Origin: Pleurotus ostreatus/Saccharomyces cerevisiae fusant
Lineage: Eukaryota; Opisthokonta
Length of the DNA: 31,375 nucleotides
Direction: 5' to 3'
Assembly: GCA_024196135.1 (NCBI GenBank)
Contig: JAMQCK010000285.1
Span: 1 to 31,375 of the forward strand
The notes under the pieces are model-generated. The model was not told the DNA's origin. It saw only the letters and a list, made by a program, of their open reading frames with translations, and made no database searches. Numbering within the stretch: the stretch's first letter is position 1; each line of letters opens with the position of its first letter. Below are positions 22,774-31,375 of this stretch, in pieces. The position numbers were made by a program, and so were the translations under genes.

Positions 22774-22858
22774 GGCCTGATGGTCTAGTAGTATGATTCC
22801 TTGTTAGGGTGCTCCAACCGTTTCGAGGAGGTCCCGGGTTCAATTCCCGGTCAGGCCC
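22774..22858 (+). tRNA. tRNA-Pro (anticodon AGG) with a 13-nt intron
   Basis: Acceptor arms GGCCTGA (22774-22780) and TCAGGCC (22851-22857) pair perfectly, with discriminator C at 22858 as expected for proline. The A box is TGGTCTAGTAGTATG and the B box is GGTTCAATTCC. The anticodon stem pairs CCTTG with CGAGG, enclosing the loop TTAGGG...T with anticodon AGG at 22806-22808. Thirteen extra bases, 22810-22822, lie at the canonical 37/38 intron site. A run of five T follows directly as Pol III terminator. The tRNA is a full-length cloverleaf read directly from sequence. Confidence 0.95.
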
Positions 22859-22863
22859 TTTTT
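22859..22863 (+). terminator. RNA polymerase III terminator
   Basis: Five consecutive T residues start at the base after the tRNA discriminator, the standard Pol III stop signal. Confidence 0.85.
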
Positions 22864-23003
22864 GTGCTTTCTCGCGTTGGAAGATCGTGTTTTCGGTACG
22901 AGGAGGAGTGTTGCAGTGTGTTTGGTCGGTCGCGTGCGCTCACTGTCGAGCGAGTGATGGAGCTTGTTTGACTTCGTATTTTGCCTACTTGTCTTCTCCC
23001 GTC

Positions 23004-23024
23004 ATCATGCATCATGCATCATGC
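23004..23024. repeat. Three perfect tandem copies of ATCATGC
   Basis: The heptamer ATCATGC is repeated three times without mismatch in intergenic DNA about 140 bp downstream of the tRNA. It is a minisatellite-scale repeat likely to vary between strains. Confidence 0.85.
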
Positions 23025-23997
23025 TAAAGCTAATCAAACGCAAATGTAACTAAATGGCGATCGCTTGGGAATGCGCGTCGATGAAGTGAGCTTTGCCACC
23101 CCCTATCATCGTCAGTTAGTTGCCGTCGTCCACCCTCGCCCTGACCTTCAGACGGCCTCAACGCAAAACACTTGGTTCATCCATGCTTCGCCACAATACT
23201 TCGGACTTGACAGTAGCCAGTGGCCACTGGCCATCGCGCTCATGCACGCGCGCCATCAGAATCAACGTGACCACGTCAAAATCCCCTCCCCACACCGAAC
23301 TCCGCGATGAATACGTGTTCAGCTTTCTGTTAGCCTCTTCTTGACCTCCCTTGCCTCCTACTCCTCCACGACGACCTTCCAGGTGTATCCTAGTAGCTCG
23401 GAAGCACGGCTACTCTGCCCCTTCTATCTCCTACGCGGGACGTCGCGTGATTGGACGCATCGGGCTGCCCTGCTGCGCGTATACACTGACGAAAAGCCCG
23501 TTCACCTCGCCCCCTCAACGTTCTTGCGGTCAGAGGGCTCTGACAAGACTCGTATGCGGTCAAGGAGAGGTGCGTCCCCGTGGGGAGCTATTGCGTGGGA
23601 TCGCATTTGCTGACGGCTCTTCTCTTGCCGCCTCCAGGTGTCCATTGAGCTCATCTGCCCACCATCTTCTTGCTTGCTTCCTGTCGCACGCGCGCGCTGT
23701 GTATGACCCCCGGGCGGAGGTTCCTCGCCATGCTGCACCCGTGTACCAAGCTCTTGGCGTTCAGTCACTCGTCGCTTGTCGTCGTCGTCGCTGGACAGTT
23801 CCATCCCCTCGTTGCTCGATCGCGTCGCCTGGCCACCCTCGGCAACCCAAAAGCGGTCACAAAACACCGGGTTTCGATCCAGCCAGGGACAAGATCACAA
23901 CCGCCGGCGGGCCGAATGACATCAGCCTCCGCGTGGGCGCCCCTTTCGCCCAGAGTTGGAAGGCGGCGGAAAGAATGCGTTCGGCGTGGCTGACTTC

Positions 23998-24004
23998 ATA
24001 AATA
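23998..24004 (+). promoter_or_regulatory. TATA-like element upstream of the six-hairpin hydrolase
   Basis: CATAAATA lies about 230 bp before the ATG at 24233, with CT-rich stretches between them, which are common around fungal transcription starts. The assignment rests on motif and position only. Confidence 0.3.
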
Positions 24005-24232
24005 CTCCTTGGCGGTTGTCAGCCTCCTGGTTCCCTCCTCCCACCACACATCTTCTATCCTACACTCATTGAGGTCAGTGCGCGCGCACGTACGGCGAGA
24101 CGTATCTTCACTCACCCCTCGATCTGTCAGCCGGGCGAACACATCAGCTCGCGCAGTATACACCAGGCCGGTATCCATTAATCCCGCGCGTCCCTTTTCG
24201 CGTTGAACGCCCTGTTCCCCCCTCCCAACACC

Positions 24233-25727
24233 ATGAAACGGCTCCTTCTCGCCGCGTTCTCCACCCTCGCCCTGGTGGCGCGCGCTCAGGATCTCTCCGA
24301 TGACGAGATAAGTCTCATACGAGCTCGCCTGGCCGAGGGTTCGACCAGAAGGTGCGTGCGCTCGCCCTAGTACGCGTCTCACCCACTCACGCCAAGCGAC
24401 AGCTGGGAGATCGGCACCCGAGCAGAGGTCCTGCTCGAGACCGATACACCGGACTTTAGTGTCTTCTCGAACAACGCGCTTCCCCCCTCGCAGGACGCAC
24501 CGGACTCGCTCGATCGCGTCCTCTCTATCGCGAACGAGACCGTAGCCGACCGCGCTCGCAGCAATAGCAATGCGACAGGCGCGCAGCCCCTCATGCAGGA
24601 CGGCAGTGCGGGTGATCCCGCCTCCGTCGGCGTGTCCGTCATCCTCGCGAATTGGACGGGCCAGGACGATCACGACTACGCGGGCGCCGCGCGCGATCAG
24701 CTCGACTTCCTCCTCTACCACGTTCCCAGAACCGACGACGGCGCTATCTCACACCGTGTCTCTGAGGCCCAGCTTTGGAGCGACTCCGTGTACATGGTAC
24801 GTCCCGTCATACGCTTCCTGACCTCTTGGCAGCGAAACTCACCCTGAAGTCCTGCAGGTGCCCCCGTTCCTCGCGTACTATGGCGTCATAACGGAGAACA
24901 AGACGCTCCTCGAGGAGGCGTACAACCAGTGCTCGCTCTACCGCGATCACCTGCGCGACAAGGATGCGGGGAATCTCTGGAAACACATCGTCGAGGGCTC
25001 CTACTCTGATGAGGGACACTGGTCGACGGGTGCGTTGCATACGCGGGCACGGGCCGTTTTTAGACGCGTGGGTACTGACATGAGTTGGCTTAGGCAATGG
25101 CTGGGCAGCCGCCGGCATGCTGCGCGTCTTGGCGACAATACAACACTCCCAATATGCAGACGACCTCAAGGACCAGCAGAAGGACCTCGAGGACTGGATA
25201 TTCGAAATACAAGCAGCAATGTACGATAACCATCTTGTGCGTGTTTCTTACCTGCGGCCATCTTCTCCTTCTCTAAACTTCGGATTTCTCAGTACGATAA
25301 TGGCCTCTTTGCCAACTACGCCGACGAGAACGTAGACGGTTCCGACAACTTCTACGACGCCTCCGGCACCGCAATCCTCGCCGCCACCGTCTACCGCCTC
25401 GCGCTCCTCCGCAACGTCTGGCACTACCTCCCCTCCGCTGAAACCTCGCGCGCTGCACTCTTCGCGACGCAGAGTGGCAACAGCTCCGCGTACGTGCATT
25501 TCGACGACGACGGGTGGCTGACGCCTGTGGTGAACCCACTGTCATTCGGCGACGAGGGCAGCAAGAGCCCGGAGGGGCAGGCGTTCGCCCTCATGCTGCA
25601 CACGGCGTGGCGGGAGTGGGTCGACAATGGCAGCGTCGGCGCGAATCGGGCGGTGCGGATAGCTTCCGCGCCTGCCCTCCTTCTCGTTGGCGCGTGCGTG
25701 GGCTCGTTGGCCGCGGCCCTTTTGTAA
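24233..25727 (+). CDS. Secreted six-hairpin glycosidase (GH105-like), probably GPI-anchored
   Basis: The N-terminus MKRLLLAAFSTLALVARAQD is a clear signal peptide with cleavage after ARA. The mature protein has an alpha/alpha six-hairpin pattern. SEAQLWSDSVYMVPPFLAYYG matches the catalytic-Asp region of GH105 unsaturated rhamnogalacturonyl hydrolases. HWSTGNGWAAAGML is the typical GNGW substrate-cleft motif, and DASGTAILAATVYRLA forms a late helix. Introns are 24352-24402, 24797-24857, 25030-25093 and 25237-25292, all GT-AG, and each join restores the frame. Several N-glycosylation sequons (NETV, NATG, NWTG, NSSA) fit secretion. The C-terminus is a small-residue spacer followed by SAPALLLVGACVGSLAAALL with no charged tail, the pattern of a GPI-attachment signal. 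The expected role is removal of unsaturated uronyl residues from pectin fragments at the hyphal surface. GH105 versus a related six-hairpin family (e.g. GH88) is not settled. Confidence 0.88.
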
Positions 25728-26315
25728 GGAGGTGCGGTGCGACGGTGGACGCGAAGAAGGTCTGTCATGCGAAGGACGTGACTCATGAACTGTACTTTTT
25801 ACCACGGGGAAGTTGCTACGACTTCATTGCGGGGGTCGTTTCGACTTCACCGCCGGGGTCGAGTTGCCTTTGCACTCCCCCTTGCACTTCGGTGAGATAC
25901 TCTACTACATATTCGGGAGGACGGGTGTCATATCCTGGGGTGTAATATCCTGGCATGGATTCTTATTCTTATTCGCTGTTTCATTTTTCGGTAGATTACA
26001 CGGTACATAGGGTACATACCGGTACATGCAGCACATACGGCTGTACGTTCGTTCGTTGTTTCGAACATTACCTTGTACTGGAGAGTTGTATTAGTTACGC
26101 CAAGCCAGGGAATTCAATGCGATGTACGCCTTTGGAGCCGAGGGGGACTCAAGACTTAAGAGGTGATCAAGGCCAGGTTGTACATATGCGAGATGACTCG
26201 CAGATTGAGTAGACAGGCCGGTACATATGGTCAGCAAGGTACAGAGTTCGAGGATGATGATGGCCATAAATCAAAACAGGATCAAACAAAGCTGCGCCAC
26301 AAGTGAAAGCAGCAT
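25728..26315. other. Convergent intergenic region, 588 bp, with GTACAT-rich segment
   Basis: The region lies between the stop codons of two converging genes. It includes imperfect GTACAT repeats (GGTACATAGGGTACATACCGGTACATGC, roughly 25999-26026) and more TACAT strings near 26177-26229. No gene or RNA was recognised. It probably holds both 3' UTRs. UGUA/UACAU-like strings could act in 3'-end formation, which is inference. Confidence 0.45.
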
Positions 26316-27600
26316 TTATGTCACGCCGTCTCTGCGTACAAATTGCGACAGCAGTGTCATAGGACAAGCAAACGTCGGCAGTCGCCTCGTCCCAATTTGA
26401 ACGTATCCCGTGTCCCCTCCCTCGAGACCGGCGTGAGCCCAAGGTACAGAAGGTTTTCTCCTCCCATCCTGCGCCGCGGCACGGTTCGCATGTTCCTCTT
26501 CTTGTGCCGGATTCGTCGGCGGGATGAGCGAGCCATTGAAATCGAGAACGTGGTAACCCCAGACGCGACATGTTGCCATGGATTCGGACGAGTAAGGAAG
26601 GACGGTTTGTACGTCGATTATTTTGCCGTTGAATGGGTGTGCCATCGCCTTGACCTTGACGCTTGCGGGGGGATCAAATGACTGTGAAGAGGGGGAGTCA
26701 GTAAATGGCGAAGGTTCGATGAGTGGCAGGGTAAACTACGCAGGAGAAGAGTTGACACGCACCACAAGCAGCCCGGGAATCCATATCTGGTCCCTTGGAA
26801 CGCCACAATATTCGCCGGGATCGTGGAGACGGACGAGCACGGCGTGCTGAACGAGTTGTCAGTGATCAGCAAGAGAGTCGATGCATGCAATAATTCGATG
26901 CATGCCGAACGCAGGCACACGCACCAGCGTCCGCCAATTCTGCGCACACTCTTCGGGGCTCGCACCCTTACGAGGTGGCCCGTTCGCAGCGCAAATCTCA
27001 GCGAGCAAAGGGAAGTAGGGCCGGGAGACTTCCTTGTCGAGTCCGGCGGGGTTGATGGAGACGTAGTAACATTGAGCTCGGCTGCCTGCCTACAATACAT
27101 GCGGCCAAGTCAGCGCCAACGCCACAAAGGCAAGATCACACGCACGCACCGCGCCATAAAAATACGTCGAATCGACTACGTATGCCGCCACCCAGGGTGT
27201 CCAATTGAGATTCACATTATCGAACTCTCGCACGAAGACCTTCTGGCCATACTGCAATGAGTGTGAGTGAGTTATTCTCGTCTCAGAGTGAGAGTGTATC
27301 GCGCACCTTGTATTCGTCGGGTCCATCGAATGTATGAGGTGCCGCACCAGGCAAGGGAAGGTCTAATGTGGGGAAGATGGAGTGCGCGGTGAAGAGGGAA
27401 GGCGGCCGGTGTCGATCCTCGAGAGTAAGTGGCGCAGGCCCATTGTGTCGCGGCGCTTCTTGTTGAGTACGAGACTGAGTGGGAAGTAGCTTCTCAAGAT
27501 CTTCGCGAGGTTCTCGACTTGCTGCCTTCCGAATGCGGGAGAAATTGCTGATGTTGTTGCAGATGCTCTGGCGGACGTTGGAAGGCAGAGTGCTGGGCAT
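26316..27600 (-). CDS. Unrecognised fungal protein, four introns
   Basis: The ATG at 27600 opens MPSTLPSNVRQSICNNISN. Spliced exons then give YGQKVFVREFDNVNLNWTPWVAAYV, the block AGSRAQCYYVSINPAGLDKEVSRP continuing to ECAQNWRTL, then HAVLVRLHDPGEYCGVPRDQIWIPGLL, and a C-terminal exon containing KAMAHPFNGKIIDVQTVLP. Three of the junctions were traced: a TTGTAG acceptor near 27090, a donor GTGCGT near 26929, and the intron ahead of SFDPPASVKV with ACTGAC branch. The middle region looks folded (aromatic and hydrophobic blocks, several Cys), while both ends are Pro/Arg/Gln-rich and probably disordered. There is no signal peptide or membrane segment. I do not recognise a family. The short domain with WTPWVAAYVVDSTYFYGA may bind a ligand or partner, but no function should be assigned. 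It is divergent from sec1 with 396 bp between starts. The exact 3' end (stop at 26316) assumes no further intron. Confidence 0.72.
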
Positions 27601-27996
27601 GTTGATGCGGTCAGGTAGAGGAAGAGGTAGTGGGACGGGCCACTATAATGTCTGCATTTTATCCGCTGCGTAGATGATGGGCCACAAAAAGATTTTGTGG
27701 GTGCTTTGTGGGCGGGCCATGCGTTTCGGCGCCAGCACCCGGTGAGATTATCCACGCAACAAGTAGGCCATGAGTTTATCGCTTCAAGGTCGCATGCATT
27801 GACACAGGCAGAAAATCGAGAGGCCAGGCAGCATAGTTGCAGGAGATCAAAGCAGAGTACATGGACGTCGGTGGCAACGAGCATCACGTTCTCGGAATCG
27901 GTTGACGGCCCGCATTTGCCGGACTCAAACGATTTCGTCTCCGACGTTGGTCGCAGCGTCCGTCGCCGTTAAAGTCGGCAACGCCCAAGCCCGCAG
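27601..27996. promoter_or_regulatory. Bidirectional promoter region between the unknown gene and sec1
   Basis: These 396 bp separate two divergent start codons and must carry both promoters. No TATA box near either start was convincing and no coding frame is supported. Co-regulation is possible but not shown. Confidence 0.5.
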
Positions 27997-30893
27997 ATGC
28001 CTTCTCTCATTGACACAGTCCGCACGAGTGCGCAAGTTGTATTGCTATTCGCCGCTATAGCGCTGAGGACATCGAACAGAGTTCCTCGAGGCGATCCGCT
28101 CCGTGCAGCCACCGACAAGATGGAAGATCCTGGTCGTGGACCCGCACTCGCAGAAGCTGCTGGGCTCGGTGCTCAAGCAGTTTGACATCCTCGAAGAGAA
28201 TGTGACGCGTACGTCTGACCCCTTCCCGCTCCTGGCGCGCATTGCTTGACGGGGATATGCAGAGATTGAGTCGATCACCAACTACAGAGAGCCGCAGAGC
28301 GGGTTTGAGGCCATCTACCTGCTCATGCCGACGACGCAGAACGTGGATCGCCTCATGAAGGACTTTGCGGGCAATGTGCCGCAGTACGCGGGCGCGCACC
28401 TGTTCTTCTTAGACCGTGCGTTTTGTCTCCCGACAGCGAGCTCGGGCACTAACAAGGGTATGCAGCCCTACCCGAGGACCTTTTCCAACGGTTGGTCTCA
28501 TCCCCTGCCGAACCTTACTTGCGAGGCTGCAAGGACCTGTTCCTGAACCTGTGGGGTGCGCATCATACTTCCCTCCGCGGACTTAATTTGACAGGCATTC
28601 TACAGCCACTGAGGCGCAGACATATTCCATGCAAGCGCCCGAGCTGTTCTTCAGCATGTTCAGCCCCCCACCAGCAGACAAAGACTACCGGATAGCACGC
28701 GACCGCCTGGAGGAACACATCGTTTACGTTGCCCGCGTCGTGCGTCATTGATCTCGCCCACCTCGGAATGCCCGCTCATTCCCCTTCCTTCCAGATCGCC
28801 AATCTCTGCATCACGCTTGACGAATTTCCCTACATCCGCTACTACTTCCCGCAGACCCATCCCCCACTCGGCCCCCTCCGACCTAATCAGACGACACGCC
28901 CACCACCGCCTGCTGAGACCGCAACCCGCTGGCGAACGAACCTTGCGCGCGGAGACCAAGCGCGGCAGTTCGAGGCGGTGGAGACGGACTTTGTGTCTCG
29001 ATTAATTGCGTTCAAGGTGCAAGCGCTGCTGGAAGAGAACAAGAAGGCGAACCCCGACTTCGCGAAGCCCACGCAACCACCTCGGCAGCGGGCGACACTC
29101 ATCATCACTGACCGGTCTATGGATATGCTCGCGCCCTTCATCCACGAATTCACCTTCCAGGCGATGGCGAACGACTTGCTGCCCATAAAGGACGGCACGA
29201 AGTATACGTAGGTGCAGAGCTCGCCATGACGTCTGAATTGTAGCTCATGCTGGTCGCAGATACAAGTTCCAGTCGTCGAAGGGGGCATACGAGGACAAGA
29301 CGGCGACGTTGAGCGACGCGGATAATGTATGGGTTGAAGTCCGGCATATGCACATGCGGGAAGCCATCGACAAGCTGATGGCCGACTTCAACAAATTCGT
29401 TGAGGAGCATGCAGTATTCAATGGGTGAGTGCACGACTTTGTTTAGCGGTTATACATATTCTGAGGCATCGCTTCTAGCGAGGGTGCAGCGAGCTTGTCT
29501 GACATGAAGGACATGCTTGCGTCCCTACCACAATACCAGGATCAACGAGAGAAGGTCCGCAATTTTCTCACACCTCGTAGATTGAGGCTTATGACTTCGT
29601 AAAGTTCTCCTTGCACCTCAACATCGCACAAGAGTGCATGGGCATCTTCGAGCGCGATAACTTGCCCGCGGTCGCCAACATTGAGCAAGTAAGCATAATG
29701 CGTCGTCCATATGCCCTGCTTTGCGCTGACCAACGGTAGTGCTGCGCCACCGGCCTCACCGCCGAGGGCAAAACGCCCAAGACCCTCATTGAGGAGATGG
29801 TCCCCATCCTCGACAGCAGGGATGTCATGTACGTTCTGTCCGCCGTTCTACCTTCCATCTGCCATCTTGTACAAATTGCGATACTGACTCTTTTCCCAAG
29901 CAACCTCAACAAAGTGCGCATAATCGCCCTCTACATCCAGTACCGCGACGGCGTGCCTGAGGAGGACCGGCGACGGCTTTACCAGCATGCGCGGCTGTCG
30001 CTGGCCGAGATAGACGCGATCAAGGCGATTGAGAAGATGGGGGTGAAGGTTGGGAAGGAGCCCGGTGGCCGTGATACAAAGAAGAGCAAGTTGAAGCAGA
30101 AGCCGACGGACGATGACTACGACCTCTCTCGCTTCAAGCCATTGTTGAAGACGATGCTTGAGGTGGGCTTCCAATCTTGCAAAGCTCGTCCAAACACTGA
30201 CCCCTGCACCAGGAAAACGTCGCGAACAAACTCGACCAGACCATGTTCCCATACGTCAAGGAGTCGCCTGCCAGCATGCCCCCGCCGCAGACCCTGCGCG
30301 CGCACTCGTCACAGAGCACGTCGCTGCGCAGTCAGAAACCCGCGTGGCATCGCGCGCCCAAGCCTGCGGTTGAGAACCGGGAGCGGCTGCTCGTCTTTGT
30401 CGCCGGCGGTATGACCTACTCGGAGATCCGCGAGGCGTATCAGCTGTCGAACGCCCTGAACCGGGATATCTTCATCGGTGCGCTTCCCTTTCCAACTATC
30501 CTATCAAGCTCCCACCCTCCTCAGAGTCGAAGTTAAACTCACAACCGCGCAGGCTCCACCCACACCATCACCCCTCGAAACTTCATCGACGACCTCAAGG
30601 TGCTCGACCTCGGCGGCGTCGGCTCGCGCGCCGCGCCCGACGGCCTCAACAAGGAGAGCAGGGGCCCTCGGCGCGGCTTCCAGGAGTACTACGACGAGCG
30701 GTTCTACGCGGAGGATGCCCCGCGGCCACCGCCGCCGTCGCAGAAGCTGCCACTGCCGAGGGAAGATCGGAGGGGCGCACCAGCGATGTCGCCCGCGCCG
30801 TCGTATGGGAGCGCGAGCTCGAGCATATCGGGGACGTCGGGGACGGTGAAGGAGAAGGAGAAGAAAAAGAAGAAGGGGCTGTTTAGGTTTTAG
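27997..30893 (+). CDS. sec1: Sec1/Munc18-family vesicle-fusion regulator
   Basis: SM protein that binds syntaxin/SNARE complexes and drives exocytic fusion at the plasma membrane. The start MPSLIDTVRTK joins to FLEAIRSVQPP across intron 28028-28079. Domain 1 shows WKILVVDPHSQKLLGSVLK, QFDILEENVT and FEAIYLLMPTTQNVDRL. The middle has LFFLDALPEDLFQRL, the domain 3a region ATLIITDRSMDMLAPFIHEFTFQAM and MLASLPQYQDQREKFSLHL with NIAQECM. Later come KVRIIALYIQYRDG and the C-terminal LLVFVAGGMTYSEIREAYQLS, a signature of SM proteins, then ITPRNFIDDL. About ten short introns are present. The protein ends in a Pro/Ser-rich, then Lys-rich tail (KEKEKKKKKGLFRF) that may touch acidic membrane lipids. Similarity points to the exocytic Sec1 branch rather than Vps45, Sly1 or Vps33. 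Length is about 730 residues, normal for fungal Sec1. Confidence 0.94.
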
Positions 30894-31120
30894 ATTTGCG
30901 CGGTGTGGTCGGATAGGAGGGTTGTGGGAGGAGAGGATGAGGCTGGGGGGCAGTGGAAGGCAAAGAGGGGGGAGGCCAAGATACATGCGCGAAGGACGTT
31001 GTGCGCCGAGTAATTTATGACCTACATACCCATTAATGCAGTCTGGATTTGAGGATCAATGAACGGTGCGAGTGTGAGTGGTCTACAACTACTACATAAA
31101 GTCTCCTGAATTGCTGCGAA

Positions 31121-31375
31121 TTAGACCTCCGTGATCAATGTACCGACGTCTTCCCCATTCCCAAGACGCGATTCGACCTCCATCCCAATCCTCTTGACCA
31201 TCTCCTCGACCTCCTCGACGGGTCTATCGCGCACAATGGCTCCTTCACGTTGCAGAAGCGCTAGGGCACGGATGAGCCACGTCCTGCAACTGAGGCCTCT
31301 CTTGCGATTTGTGCGCCAGCTGTTCGACCCACCCGAAGGTTCCAGGCCTGCAAACAACAGCTCGCGGACGTCGAG
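31121..31375 (-). CDS. C-terminal fragment of an unrecognised protein
   Basis: A frame open from the right edge runs 84 codons to a TAA stop at 31121-31123. It contains a compact conserved-looking block (SNSWRTNRKRGLSCRTWLIR) followed by ALALLQREGA and a helical segment EEVEEMVKRIGMEVESRLG. Its only internal initiators are non-ATG codons near the edge, so it continues beyond the window. I do not recognise the family. The gene converges with sec1 across 227 bp. Confidence 0.65.
   Translation of the reverse strand, partial: LDVRELLFAGLEPSGGSNSWRTNRKRGLSCRTWLIRALALLQREGAIVRDRPVEEVEEMVKRIGMEVESRLGNGEDVGTLITEV

Larger units (their letters stand above)
22864..24232. other. Long intergenic / upstream region, 1.37 kb
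   Basis: This separates the tRNA from the six-hairpin hydrolase. It holds a triple 7-bp tandem repeat at 23004-23024 and a TATA-like string at 23998-24004. Several overlapping open frames around 23340-24000 on both strands look like chance frames in GC-rich DNA: low-complexity Ser/Arg/Pro content, no domain, no intron pattern. It is probably the promoter and 5' leader of the hydrolase gene. Confidence 0.45.

Noticed and set aside
23351..24001. Plus-strand 216-residue frame as a gene
   Set aside because: No recognisable domain, and rich in Ser/Arg/Pro with several competing frames. Kept only as an observation on the long intergenic region.
23996..24721. Minus-strand 241-residue frame over the start of the six-hairpin gene
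   Set aside because: It overlaps the signal peptide and exons of a well-supported plus-strand gene, and its Val/Arg/Glu-rich content is typical of antisense frames.
1..31375. Transposons, viral insertions or secondary-metabolite cluster
   Set aside because: No transposase, integrase, reverse transcriptase, terminal repeats, polyketide or terpene synthase was seen in any frame.

Overview
This window looks like nuclear DNA of a filamentous basidiomycete, most likely a wood- or litter-decay agaricomycete. The evidence is GC-rich, gene-dense DNA cut by many introns of about 45-60 bp with GTRNGT donors (very often GTGCGT), CTNAY branch sites and CAG/TAG acceptors. There is also an intron-bearing tRNA-Pro, secreted plant-cell-wall hydrolases and basidiomycete-style orthologues of Rpt4, Sec1 and Pso2. 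No mobile element, rRNA or CRISPR array was recognised.

Layout, left to right. (1) 1-172, minus: N-terminus of a gene that runs off the left edge. (2) 376-2369, minus: class III PLP aminotransferase. (3) 3253-12326, minus: one very large, heavily spliced gene. It encodes a GBP/VLIG-like dynamin-superfamily GTPase joined to Cys/His-rich zinc-binding repeats and a C-terminal von Willebrand A (VWA) domain with a MIDAS motif. (4) 13103-15423, plus: an RBR E3 ubiquitin ligase with an N-terminal cysteine-peptidase-like module, head to head with the GTPase. (5) 15591-18252, minus: Pso2/SNM1 DNA-crosslink-repair nuclease. (6) 18439-20222, minus: secreted GH43. (7) 20826-22467, minus: proteasome ATPase Rpt4. 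(8) 22774-22858, plus: tRNA-Pro(AGG) with a 13-nt intron. (9) 24233-25727, plus: secreted, probably GPI-anchored six-hairpin (GH105-like) hydrolase. (10) 26316-27600, minus: unrecognised fungal protein. (11) 27997-30893, plus: Sec1/Munc18. (12) 31121-31375, minus: C-terminus of an unrecognised gene.

The most interesting part is 3.2-15.4 kb. There an animal-immunity-like giant GTPase-VWA protein and a peptidase/RBR ubiquitin ligase share one 776-bp intergenic region. I infer, without proof, that they could be co-expressed and act together in an intracellular ubiquitin-linked surveillance or quality-control system. The other genes are housekeeping (DNA repair, proteasome, secretion) or saprotrophic (GH43, GH105-like) and show no evident operational link.

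Splice models were traced by eye from reading frames and splice signals. Junctions that I traced base by base are stated. Internal exon borders of the giant gene are only partly resolved.
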